Positions 11,709 through 23,062 of a DNA stretch of 64,000 nt are shown here, piece by piece. This DNA is from Rhodocollybia butyracea (Eukaryota; Basidiomycota; Agaricomycetes; Agaricales; Omphalotaceae). A program made the translations under genes and the position numbers. The notes under the pieces were generated by a model. That model did no database searches. It was given only the letters and a program-made list of their open reading frames with translations, and had not been told where the DNA came from. Location of the stretch: positions 1 through 64,000 of the forward strand of contig JADNRY010000205.1 in NCBI GenBank assembly GCA_015501585.1, written 5' to 3'. Every line of letters begins with the position of its first letter. The first letter of the stretch is position 1.

Positions 11709-12478
11709 TTTTGCCGTGCAGCCGGTGCGTGGTGCGTGCAGGTGCGTGTTGCATGGTGCGTGCGCATGTAAATTACAGACTAACTTTTAACTCAAACTCA
11801 GCAAGAAATATGTACATTATGTATTCATAGGTAGTATATATGACAATTACTGAGTAATTGACGAGTCCTAAAGGTAGATTTTATTGACATTAAGTCTTGG
11901 ATAAAACAAGGACAAAAAGAATATTCACATCACGCAACACTTGTGCGCACTCGGCATCATTCGCACGCACCCTTGCACTCACCTGCACGCACCCTTACAC
12001 ACACCTGCACGCACCAGCACGCACCAGCATGCACCAGCACGCACCAGCACGCACCAGCACGCACCAGCACGCACCAGCACGCACCAGCACGCACCCTGCA
12101 AAATGATGCGAGGTGCGTGCAACTTGTTGATGGCGGGTGCGTGCAGGTGATGGCAGATCATACTTGCTTTTCACTATAATCTTTCCTTACGACTTACAGG
12201 TAGTGTTCTAGAAGCCCAGTGCAGCCCAATTTGTGTTTATAGTAATAATAGGTAACAGGATACTTACAACATATATTATCTGCTTTGTAAAGTGTATTAT
12301 CAAGGTCTGGGGAGTTGAACAAATGATACTTAATATTTGTACTTCAAACAATAAAGTGGAATTCGTACTCTGAGTAGCCATGCTAGTACACCATGCACCA
12401 CTGGTTGTGCTCGGCCCAGTCAACATGCACGCACCTGCACGCACCCGGCACGCACCACGCATGGGGTGCACGGCAAAA
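11709..12478. mobile_element. GC-rich foldback element with internal minisatellite
   Basis: Terminal inverted repeats TTTTGCCGTGCA (11709) and TGCACGGCAAAA (ending 12478) are perfect. Further in, GTGCGTGGTGCGTGC and its reverse complement extend the symmetry. The interior holds a 10-base minisatellite (12011-12090) and an AT-rich centre. It sits inside the older minus-strand retroelement remnant (11480-12790), so it is the younger insertion. I could not match an 8-base target duplication, so the family is undetermined. Confidence 0.6.
12011..12090 (+). repeat. 10-base minisatellite, eight copies
   Basis: Eight consecutive copies of GCACCAGCAC, one carrying a single change (GCACCAGCAT). Looser GCACGCACC variants flank the block on both sides (11960-12110). 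Confidence 0.95.
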
Positions 12479-12599
12479 TATATGTGCCGGAAGTAAAACT
12501 AAAGAACTCTGGAGAGGCCGAGGGGTCCGCTGGTATACCCAAGGCTCGCTAGCGAGCGGTGAAGGTAGTAGTATTGGCTTGAGTTACACTACGTACAGG

Positions 12600-12790
12600 C
12601 TAATCTAACGTACTTGCCATCACGTGGCTTGGCTCCAGTGGTGGACGGGTAGACGCGACGCGTTCTACCTGTTCCAACTCCACAGGAGAAACTTCGGCGA
12701 GCAATACCGATTGCTCAGCTGACATCAATATCTCCAACAGGCCAGCGCCATCAGTTCCAGCAGCACTCAATACAAATGCCTTCAAGCAAG
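12600..12790 (-). pseudogene. retroelement polyprotein remnant, copy A
   Basis: A minus-strand frame contains SAEQSVLLAEVSPVEL. A plus-strand frame at 43856-44010 contains SAEQSVLLTEVSPVDL, in each case just upstream of the shared LTR-like sequence. That placement suggests the C-terminal end of a retroelement polyprotein. No catalytic motif remains, so the family is unknown. Confidence 0.5.
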
Positions 12791-12799
12791 TTCAACCAT

Positions 12800-13557
12800 T
12801 GTTTAGTAGTGGAATCGCATATCCTCTGATATGGGTAACAGTTCATTTTGGGCTGGCGCGGCGCATGACAGGTCACAGAACACTTGGTCGAGATTATGCA
12901 GTACTTCAACTTTAACAGCTTCTTGTCAATAATTTGTTTATATCATCTGTTCTAACTTGAGCCTCTTGATTGTTTCGGCTCATTTGACATCTGGCACTGT
13001 TGGCAGACCGAGATATTGATACTCTGACCCGCTAGATTGTTTCTGTTCAATTCATTGCACTATTTAGGAGTGCACACAGCTTGCACAGCCTTGCATACTA
13101 CCACTCACACATTCAAGCTATTAGTATATCTACCTAGCGCAGAGTTGTTCTAGAGCTCGACTCCTAGCTATTAGTACTTTGGTTTACCTCCCTGAAGATC
13201 AACTGAAGATACTTTTGTGCAAGCCATGACCGTACAGGACTTCCCCAGACAGATTGATTAATTCTAAGCAACCGGCTATGTCATATACCCAAAAAGTTTA
13301 AAGGGCCAGTAATAGATGGTGCAATATCATTAGGACTGTTCACAGCTTCATACACATCTTTGGCAATATGCCAACTCTCAGTCAGATATCTTCATGATGG
13401 AAACTCGTGATGATGCACGATGCTCGTGACATTGTTCGCTCTAGGCTTTGATAATCATACCTTATAAATCACTCTGTTGAAGTTTACTTAAACGTGGGTT
13501 CTTGCGGCTTTGTTGCGACTGCTTTTTCCCTGCTCTGATCCTTCATCGCAATTTTAC
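12800..13557. other. upstream region of the DUF6534-type gene
   Basis: No gene seen. Presumably holds the promoter of the gene starting at 13558. No clear TATA box was identified. Confidence 0.35.
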
Positions 13558-15239
13558 ATGTCAGTTCTACCTTGTGTTCCGGTAGTTTCTAGCCTCGATA
13601 ACACCTATGGACCAATGTTGATAGGAGGTAGGTATACATTCTTGACTCATGTTCATCAGCAATTGTTGAATGTTCTTGCAGTTTTTTTTGCTATGTTGTA
13701 ATACTCTTCATGTTGGCATTCCACTTATGGTGGCTGACAGCCTGCATGATCCAGCCTACAGGGTGTTTTGACACTACAAACCATCACCTATTATGATTCA
13801 TATCCTAAAGATTCGGCCATGACAAAACTAGTTGTGAGTAATAAAAATATGCCCTGCAAGGCAATCTTTTGAAAGGAATATTGAGGTCGCTACAGTCTGG
13901 TGAACTACACTGTTAATCCCAAAGCCAAAGTACCTGTACTCAACGATATTTCAGGTGCTTTGATACGTTCCAGTTGATCCTTATTGCACAGTCGACATAT
14001 CACTACTTAATCAGCAACTGGGGAACTCCCTCGGCATTATTGGTATCAACCTGGGAGCTCGATCTGAACGTTACATTTATTGGCCTGTCCACATTTGTCT
14101 GTCAGCTCTTCTTCTTGAGGAGGTAAGGTGTCATGCTTACTTCTTTGACGAGCCTTGGTTACCAGTGAAACCGTATAGAATCTGGGTATTCAGCGGGAGA
14201 AAAATCGAACACAGAATCATAGTTGGGTTGTTGGGTGCGCTCTGTGCAGTGACGGTTATTGTCGATGTTGTTGCCATGGTCAGCTCACTCAAAAATCGCT
14301 CTGTCGCCGAATTTGGTATGCAAAAGGTCACAGTCCTTGTGGCATTTACGTCGGGGGCAGTGGGTAAGTCAATCACACTTCAACTACAGCCCGTTGCCAA
14401 CAAAACTTGAAGCCGACGTGTTCATTGCACTGCTACTGTCATATTATATTCGGCGCAACAGAGGCGGCTTTAAGAAGTAAATTCTTAAGACTCTTATGCT
14501 TGCATATTCTAATCGTGATGGTGTACCATTAGGACTGACTCTATGCTCACCCTCATAGTCAGATATACAATTACAACAGGTGTTGTTACCAGGTGAGTAT
14601 GGACATACAAATATTACTATGATTTGTTCATGGAAATCTACCACAGCCTATTGGGTATTTTCACACTTGTCGCTGTTCGTTGTTATACTCGTTTGACTTG
14701 GGGCATACTGATAAAGTCTATGTTTCAGTATTTTCTGTCGCCCGATGGACTCACTTTTATTGTGCGTGCATACATCTACTCACCAGGAAATTAATTTGAC
14801 AGTGTATCTATTAGGGCATGCATTTTTGCCTGGGACGCTTGTACACCAACGCACTTCTTGCTACGTTAGTGTTCTATAAATTTCCTATGGAATAGGTAGC
14901 CTGACAGTGGACCTTTGCAGATTAAACTCTCGATCAAAACTGCAAACTTCACTTGTCAATGAAACTATTAGTACTAATCTGCAATTTGACTCCGGTCCAG
15001 TGAGCAATGAAAGTTTGTCAATGGACCCCATGTCAAGCTTAAATAGAATAGTAAGTAAAAATCCGAAGTGATACAGATAGAACTAAATCGCCTCCTTTAT
15101 TTGCACCTAGGCAACAAAAAATCAGAGTCTGTATGTGAACATCCATAAAGCTACCGAGGTGGTGCAGGACTCTGGACATGTTTATAATTTGCAGGGGCGA
15201 ACACTGGTTAGCCGCGTGGTTGCAGACGATGGGATCTGA
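13558..15239 (+). CDS. DUF6534-type multi-pass membrane protein
   Basis: Joining exons gives a continuous protein that starts MSVLPCVPVV at 13558 and stops at 15237-15239. Exons I can place: 13558-13627, 13682-13697, 13755-13833, a micro-exon 13886-13899 coding VATV, 13955 to about 14125, 14178 to about 14351, then smaller exons to the stop. Family hallmarks appear in order: GVLTLQTITYYDSYPKD (TM1-2 loop), CFDTFQLILIAQSTYHYLI, RIWVFSGRK, ADVFIALLLSYYIRRNRGGFK, TDSMLTLIVRYTITTGVVT and LYTNALLATL. The family is an abundant Agaricomycete set of seven-helix-like membrane proteins with a variable polar C-terminal tail (here about 80 residues). Its function is unknown. Every exon joins in frame, so the gene looks intact. 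The last splice before the tail (after ATL) is the least certain junction. Confidence 0.85.
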
Positions 15240-15941
15240 TCACTTCAAGCCACTGGTTGTGTGTGACTACCTTGGACTGCCGGGAGCTAGAAAAGAAACA
15301 ACCGGGTTTCGATTGGCTAATCCATTGGTAGGGAGGAAAGGAGAATGATGATATCTACATTGTTGTGCAATTGGAGAACTTCCGGTAGTCCCTCCCTAGT
15401 CTCGCCTCCTCATAAGTCCACCATTTACACATGGCTCGTCTCTCATCTCCTCTTTGACGTCCCTCTTATCACGCTCCCAATCAAATTATACACTCACGCC
15501 AAATTTACGCCAAAATTTACTCCCTGTACTACGTTCAATGGTTCCGAATATCAATCGAATCTTCCGTGTTCAATCGACTATATTTCCGAGGTGTTCCTTC
15601 ACGTAGCATGACCTAGCATGACCAGAGATAAGTACAGAAGTACTGAGCAGCGATTTTCTCCTGTACACTACTTAGTCAACTTATCACTGAGCACTTGGGA
15701 CGTTGCCTGGGAAACCAGGCCGGGGAACATCAATAGGGCTTTGAACATTATGTATCGATCTGGTCCTACGTTAAAAGAATGCGGGAGTAGCGAGAGTAGC
15801 GACTAACGGGAGGCAATCTGAAAGCACCCGATCACCACAGAGTAACGACAGAAACGGAATGTGTACGTATCAACCTCGTTGAATTCAGTGCAGTTATTTG
15901 CTTATTCGTGTATACGCATCGCTAAATTAATCAACCGGAAA
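15240..15941. other. intergenic region
   Basis: About 700 bases between the DUF6534-type gene and a weak gene candidate. Short plus-strand frames are present, with no recognisable domain. No repeat was identified. Confidence 0.35.
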
Positions 15942-16446
15942 ATGTCTGCTACGTCGGAAGAATACACGGAAAAAGATAAACGCAATATAGTCAGTTATGA
16001 TCAACGGCGTTTGGAAAGAAAACCTACACTCACCCTACCCCGAATCGTCCACCATCAGCCTAAATTCACTGGTCATACCAGACGCGTTGAATCGGTGAGA
16101 CTAGCCCAACCGCTTCTGCTAGCCCGGTAGCAAAGCATGACTAATAGTGATATCGATCGCGAGATTCATAAGATAAGCCCTGGTCCCAACTCGTTTAGTA
16201 TATCAACCCATATGCTGAGATTCAATTCCTTACCAATGACGAATCGTAGAGTGTGTTCTGAACCGAAATATGAATGGTCATCCATTGCTAAGAGAGTGTT
16301 GTCTCGTCGGATGGCCAGAGGTGCAAGTCAATAGCTTGGACGCTAGGTATTCCGATAGAAGCAGCGCCGAGCCCAACATCATAAAGCCGCTAGTGTCTTG
16401 TTGGGTAAGAACACCAGGAGTAAACCCAATCGCGCGGAGGAATGTT
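15942..16446 (+). CDS. small hypothetical basic protein (weak candidate)
   Basis: A frame from the ATG at 15942 reads MSATSEEYTEKDKRNIVSYD, continuing through a GT...AG segment near 16096-16130 into SMTNSDIDREIHKISPG and VCSEPKYEWSSIAKRVLSRR. A further possible exon is RRAQHHKAASVLLGKNTRSK. The product would be about 130-150 residues, hydrophilic and basic at its end. I do not recognise the family. The proposed first intron is only about 36 bases, short for this genome, so the model may be wrong. The codons look ordinary, but nothing else supports expression. Confidence 0.3.
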
Positions 16447-16449
16447 GAA

Positions 16450-17598
16450 AAAGCACTGTGCTTTATGTTTAGTTGTGACATCGCCCAAGTTCTGGAGACT
16501 TGCCAGTAAGAACCTGGGAAACGGCACAAGTTATCGCGCAAGATGTGTAAAAGACTGTATGATTAGGGAGTGCAGAGACGATGGATGTCGTTGATAGATG
16601 GACAAGGAGATGTTTGAATCCGTAATCAGCTTGTGCAAAGTAACGTGTCCCAAAACTCCGTTCTGCCTTCTCATGTCAAAATTCTTCATAGAAGCGTCTT
16701 ATGAACCGTATCATTGTCAACAACAGAGTGCATAATGCGTTGTCCATCTTTGACCGGAAGATAGGATGTCATGGTGACATTGATTGGGTTTTGCGGATGG
16801 GTTGTTGGATGTCTAGTGCCGTCGACGCGGATCGAGGATGTAGATAACTGTCGTTCAAGCGAGAGTCCAGTCGACGACGCTCGAAAAAGATGAAGGAAGT
16901 CACGAGTTCCTCGTGGCTCCGGATCAGCCGAAGCTGACGAACCGGCAAAAATCGCTTCTTACACAAGTAGTATCAAGTACCACAAGATTTACCAGTAATT
17001 GACCCTGCTTTACTCACGCGCCGCAAGACCGACTTTCTGCGACCAAACCTTGAACAGCTTTTACACTGTTCCGAGTCATTCCTCTCACCCATCTCGCCAA
17101 TCGCGCTCAAAACTCATGAAAAACAGCAATGGAAAGCTCCCATTACCCCTGGCCGGTTTCTTCCTTCCCTTTCGATTTGCCGTTCGAGGGTGTTCATTTG
17201 CGAAGAGACCTCAAACGACTCCTTGATTACCCGTAATTCATTAAGGCTGTCTTCTTCAGGCGCCTAGTTGTGAGCGGGTACAGGAGCACTGTCAAAAGCT
17301 GTCCCCCAAGGCCTCTCACGGTAGAGTCTCAATTGCCATGTAGTTCGTCCCCGTTTTCCCGAAGACCCAGGTAAACAACAATGCCATTCTCAGATAAACT
17401 TGATTTCAAGTTGTAATCCTTAAACATTGATTCAACACAAATTCAACACGTAGTGTCCTTTCAACCGGGACGGAAAGCTATTCCAGCGCTAAATTTAAGG
17501 TGTGATATATAGGGCATGATGCGTCCTTGACACCTTCGCTCTTGTCTCCCACCATCTCTTTCTCTTGAACATTAATATCCTGAGTAGATCCATGTGGC
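16450..17598. other. intergenic region with repeat fragment and promoter-like end
   Basis: No gene. Around 16938-17000 the words AACCGGCAAAA, CTTACACAAGTA and CCACAAGATTTACCAGTAA repeat those at 11201-11260, so a fragment of a dispersed repeat lies here. A TATA-like stretch (GTGATATATAGGG) at about 17501 lies roughly 100 bases before the next gene's start codon and could be its core promoter. Confidence 0.4.
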
Positions 17599-20293
17599 AT
17601 GGGCACCTTTTTCGAAAACTCGTCTGACTTCACCGTACACAATCCTCAATTCCTCAATGCAAACCAAATAACAGTAAATCATCATCACGATACTAGGACT
17701 CTAACTGAAGTGACTCGGGGTAATTGGGTGCGTCGACGAACTGATTTTTGCGCATAGATAAACTTAATCTCTTTAAATCTAGTACCATACCGTTCCGGGG
17801 GGTGATCTCGAACTTATCCGACATTGGGGCAGCGTTGATGAAATAGAAATAGAAGAGGTCAATGAGGATGGATCCGGAATATGTTCATACACAACCAGAT
17901 GGAAAATTCCCCTAGTCCCTGAATCTCGTATCATTAGTGTGAAGAGGCGGGTACGCTCAACCTCCACCGTCCAACTAACATCGCCATCGCTTTCCCATCC
18001 TGGGACAAAATTCACAGCTGTATTTTACGACGGACCTAATGCGCAGCAAGTATGTATCTATCCTGCATGATTAGGATATAGAACTAAACTCAGAGAATTG
18101 TAGGCTTACGAAGATGATTTACTGCAATACTCTGCATTATGGTATTTATTCATCTGACAAGCAATATGCACGCCATTTACCACTTTGTCCAGTCACATAA
18201 ACATTGCTAAATTGTTTGGAATTACCCATTGCGGTTCACCTGCGTTGATCTTCCAATCTGGTAAGTATTCACTGCTCAGATGATCATTCGGGGAACACGC
18301 ATCCAAAGTGGAGTAGACACTGAGACTGAATAAATGCGCTAGATATGATTCCCTATGGAGACTTTTATCGGCGGTGCCGCTCACTTATTGCACGCACTTA
18401 TCTGACTTATCAGCTTGTGAGACTCTATTTCTCCCATATACTACTCAAGTTTGCAATGTTCTCATACCAAAAACAGTCACTTGGCTTTCAGCAAGCACAT
18501 GTCCATTTACAATATAGTGGCTACAGAGTTTCGGGCCAGCTGTCACTATTATATGCCTGGATCCAGCCAACATCTGGGCACATATGCTTTGGACCCCCTA
18601 CATCGAGCTTGCCACCCGCCTTGTGGAGTTTCCGGGGGCCGGAATCCTCTCTTGAAACTGCTCCTCTTGAGCTCGTGTGTTACAAATCGGAGAAAAGTAT
18701 CATTCAGCACCTCGACCTTCATCTCAAGGATAATTTCTTTCCCTGGCTTCTGGAGTGGATTCAGGAACTTGAGATGTACAACAAGAACAAAAAGCACAAC
18801 AACTTGGCCAATGTTCCACTTCCAATTGCATGTGTTTATTTAGAACAGACAAATCAAGTTGTAGCTCAAATACAACTGAGACAGAACTTGATCTCTATTA
18901 GTGGATGGTCACACCACTATACACTCCCCAAGACATTCCCACAGCTGGGGAGGCTGCCACTAGAGACACCCCTAGTTCTCACCAGTCAAGGCAGGGCCCG
19001 GTAAGGATTACGTTGTTCTTTGTATGAGCTTTGAGTTTTGGTTGACCCTTTAATCAGATGTTCCGCTGACCAATTCAAGGGAACCGTCTACTGTAACATA
19101 ACAGTTCCAACATTTGACTATGAGTATTTTTGTACTGTATGGCTATCACAAGCTGGGCATGTGCTCCACCATCTCAGCTTGAACTACCCTGTGGAAACAT
19201 ATGGTAAACACATGATGACCTCTCAAGTCCACTGTCGTAGCTGAGTCCTTAGTCCATTAGCTGTTTCTCACAGGTTGGATTATTCTCTGGAATGTCCAAG
19301 CTGGTACCAGTCCTCGCATTCGTCCACATTGAAGTTGGCTTCTTTTACCACTCAAGGCTACTATTTGTTCCTTGAACCTATCAAAACCACCAAAGTTAAG
19401 GGGGTGTCTCATTTCTCACTGCATGATCCAGCGTACTTCTGGTCTTCAAACCCATTGGGCTCTGTACCATTAAAAGAGGAGACCTGTATTTTGTTAGGCC
19501 TTCCTTCACTCACAGCGCATGTTCTGCGAAGCCAAAGCATAGGGTCACTCAAGTCAAGTTGCTACTTTACTCAAGAAACGTATCATGTAGTGTCTGAGTA
19601 TCTGAAGCTGAAAGGATTTGATCCTCTTGGTCTCGACTATGCTCGCTCTCATGGTTATCCTATCTTCAAGGTAACTGATAATGTCTCAGATAATGTGTTG
19701 GATAGTGACCCAGATGAAACTGATAGCTTTGAGCATACCCAATGTACGTGTGAAACTGATCTTTGTCCTTGGTACCTCTGAACGATGGTTACCACAGTTC
19801 AAAGTAGTCCTGTTCACATGGAGACTCGGACTGGGTCAGGCTCTGATTGGGAAGATGATATTATATACGGGTATTCTGGGAACAGTGAGCAATTTTTGGG
19901 CAACCTACATAGTCACCAAGGAACATCTAACGTAACTTACCGATAGGACAAATCTTTCAACGCAAGGCAAGCCTTGCACCTCTTGAACCGAGGACACTTG
20001 ATTGCTACTCGAGCCAATTGAGTCAATCCCACTATCACATAGCAAAATGCAGCAAAAGACGACATACACGACTCAAACGAATTCGGTCACTCTCTTCATT
20101 TGATCAACAGCAAAAAATCACCGATCCTCTTCCTTTGAGGGTATGCGCTGCACTGCATGGACTTCGGCATGACAACTTGAAATATGACAGGAGTTATTCG
20201 GACCACCTGAAGAAACATTTGAAGGATATAGAGGACAACGGCCATTTGCCATGGAAGGATATTGATTACTACTTAGATCTCATCGACTTTTAA
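17599..20293 (+). CDS. uncharacterised Agaricomycete multi-exon family protein
   Basis: Exons 17599-17727, 17783-18049, 18104-18141, 18193-18260, 18343-18416, 18477-19000, 19058-19203, 19261-19743 and from 19798 join in frame through 51-82-base GT-AG introns. The protein starts MGTFFENSSDFTVHNPQF and contains HINIAKLFGITHCGSPALIF, IPYGDFYRRC, YAWIQPTSGHICFG, VWLSQAGHVLHHL and YLKLKGFDPLGLDYARSHGY. This order matches a large paralogous family seen in mushroom genomes; no function is established. The frame stops at 19944-19946. One base out of frame, a plausible continuation (SKRRHTRLKRIRSLSSFDQQ ... WKDIDYYLDLIDF) runs to 20293. So either the C-terminus is frameshifted, an intron was missed, or the gene ends at 19946. 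Membership is recalled from general knowledge and was not checked. Confidence 0.7.
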
Positions 20294-22875
20294 TAGTGGT
20301 TAAAGTATACGTCAGTGTACCATCCCTGCTGCTCTACAAGTATGTGAGATGCGCTCTTCCAGGATACTGTGCTCATAAGATAATCATACCACGAGACCAA
20401 GATGCAAAATCACAAATATCGATGGTCAAGACTTGAATCAATTTGTACAACTTTAGTGCTGTAGCGGACTTGCAAAATGCCAACAGAAAGAGAGAAAAGT
20501 CCCCATTCAACGCTTCTATGTACACTGCTTGCAAACAAGTACAAGTCTAATCAAGTATACCACATGCAGCTAACCTTTGTACACTCGCGGAAAAACGGTC
20601 TGACTTCATCTACACCCAACTTGCATCTTCCAATTTGTCCATGGCCTATGGCCTGGCAAGGTAAGATCTTGCCCCACCTACCCCTAGTGGTACGGAATAC
20701 CGTATACAATGCCACCATCTTGTAAGTTTTTCAGTTTTCTCCGTACCTGAGGGTGAGCGAGAACGAAATGGTCTGCGTGAGTAAGAAATGTCCAGCTAAT
20801 GAACAAGGTGCCGAGACGAAAGAAAAGAGGGGGAAAGCAGGGAAGGGGGAGAGATAAACCATAGAAAGAAAATGTAAAGCGCTCGCAGAAAGAAAGTCAT
20901 AGAAACACTCGAATCGAAACACTCACTTCATCTCATGATGCGCCTGTGTGTAACAACAGCACCGTGGAATAAGTAAGATAGCAATACACTATCGAGTATC
21001 GAGTCCCATTGAGAGAAACTATGCGAGTGGTGTATATGTGAGGTCTGTAAAACAGGTTATAGATTGAGATGGAGCGAGAAGGTGACGAGAAGGTGACGAG
21101 AAGGTGATGAGAGGATGAGAATGGGCCTACCTTGAGTATCCGTCCCCGTTCCAGAGTCATCATTGGATACAATTAGGGTTATAGTGGTGGGGTGGAGGTG
21201 AAGTAACGGTCTAGGAGAGAGTATAAACGGGACTGTGGGGACGAAAAAGCAATGATAATCGGTAGTCAGCAATGCAACGAAAGAAAAAAAAAAGTACACT
21301 AACCCCACCCCAAATTCGCCGCCGCTGCTGCCAGCATAAACCCGAACTCATTAGTCGTAATATTTATCGTCATCAGAATCGTAGGTTCAATAAACAACCT
21401 GTCTGCGCCATATCCGATATGGCACAGCGCGACCAGCCACGTCAAATCCACGACACCAGGGCCAGCCGCCTCTCTTAGGGCAACTTGTGATGATAAGTTC
21501 CGGTCTCAACACATCGTGATATAGAATCCCCATATCCCGAGATTCAATTCCCGGTCCTACCAATGTTTCCAATTTCAAAGAGGCCACATGTTACCAGAGT
21601 TCCAACCCATTGCTAGAGCAAGCGGCGTCTCTAATAACCAAAGGTACGCGCGTACGCGCCGATAGTTTGGACTATACACATTTCTATAGGGGCAGCAACA
21701 AGCCCGACCAAGCATTCATAATAACGTGAATGGGCATTGTTGGAAGAGGATAGGACATAACGACGGTATCATTGATTGGTTGTGTTATCGAGAATGAGAG
21801 TTCCGGATTCTTGAGAGCCTGGGAGAATGGGTACCGTGCGAGCTGCAAGTGGTGGTCAAGAAGGAAGAGGGAACGAAGATGAGAAGCGTGGATCGGAAGT
21901 GCAGCGAGTGTATACACTTTGGATGGCAAAGTGAGGCCTGGGCCTGGAAGAACTGCATGATCCAGAATACAAAGATTGAAGAGCTCGAATGAGCCGAAGC
22001 TCCGGAGGAACCGAGGAGGCCTGGGGGATGTATTTGGTTGTACGTGGGTTCAGTTTGGGCGCAGATGATTTGATTTTGAGTCAAGCATGGTGTTAGGGAA
22101 AAGAAAGATATTTCCGATTCGTTTCGCATTGGTTGTACACGTGAATCAACGTTATGCATGACTCATCTATTTTTACGGGCGCTTCAAACTTGGCCGTGCT
22201 TGGAATTCTTCTCAGCGCACGCTCGATCGTATTCATGACAAGTGAGTTGTCATTTTGCCTTGTTCTCTTTCTACTCTCGGTTTTTACTCGCTCATCCCAC
22301 CAGTCTCTCTCTCACGTAGCAAGCTGAGCGCTATGCAGGTGCGGATGAAGAAGTCTGAAGGATTGCACTGTCGACGGGAATGGGAGTACGGATGTCTACA
22401 CCAACCACAATTGTATCCAAAGCTAAACCTACGTTCCGTGTTACAGAACACATCAACTGATCTCAACACTAACTAGAACTCTCGCGATTGAAAGAACTTC
22501 TTGGGCCGTCTTTTGGAGGGTACATTCTCATTGGATTTGACACTAAAATGGTCAACGAAGGAGGTTGGCTTTGTAGAGACGTCAAATTCAGCTCAAGCTC
22601 GCTCAAGTTTATAAATACTTGACATCATTCATTGACATCCGTCAAGCCACTTCACCAATACGCTTGTCCTCCTCTTCATCGCTTTCAAATACCAGGGCTT
22701 CGTTCAATTCCACACAATCTTACACGACCCACCCCTACCATCACCGGCGCCTCTAACAACCTACGTATCCTCGACCTCAAGTCTATCCATCCCTTTCCTA
22801 ACTTGTCATCATTTTCGTCCAACAACTCCTCCCGTCCAGACCTCTAAACATCCCAGTCTTGCCCAAGCCGTCACC
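20294..22875. other. intergenic region, mostly featureless
   Basis: About 2.6 kb without a gene I can support. A short 12-13-base tandem repeat (GAGAAGGTGACGA, about three copies) occurs near 21078-21108. The last 250 bases resemble the 32400-32546 region and probably form the 5' flank of the small gene interrupted at 22898. Confidence 0.35.
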
Positions 22876-22897
22876 ATGTCACTGGTCACCACCAAAG

Positions 22898-23048
22898 TCC
22901 GAGATAAGTGCTAGAGGCGCTTATTGGAGGATAAGATAGGCAGACGTGAGAATCGGCATCTTATCACATCGTTAAGCGCCTTACGCTAAACTCAACCCGA
23001 TTCTCAACGTCGCCAACATCTTCCGAAATACTCTACTTCTAAAAAGCT
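22898..23048 (+). repeat. split direct repeat A1
   Basis: 151 bases starting TCCGAGATAAGTGCTAGAGG. Repeated at 28620-28770 with no difference seen by eye. Confidence 0.9.
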
Positions 23049-23062
23049 TTTTTTTCCTCGAG

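Noticed and set aside
12011..12090. Possible CRISPR-like array
   Set aside because: The units are contiguous 10-base copies without spacers and lie in a eukaryotic genome; this is a minisatellite.
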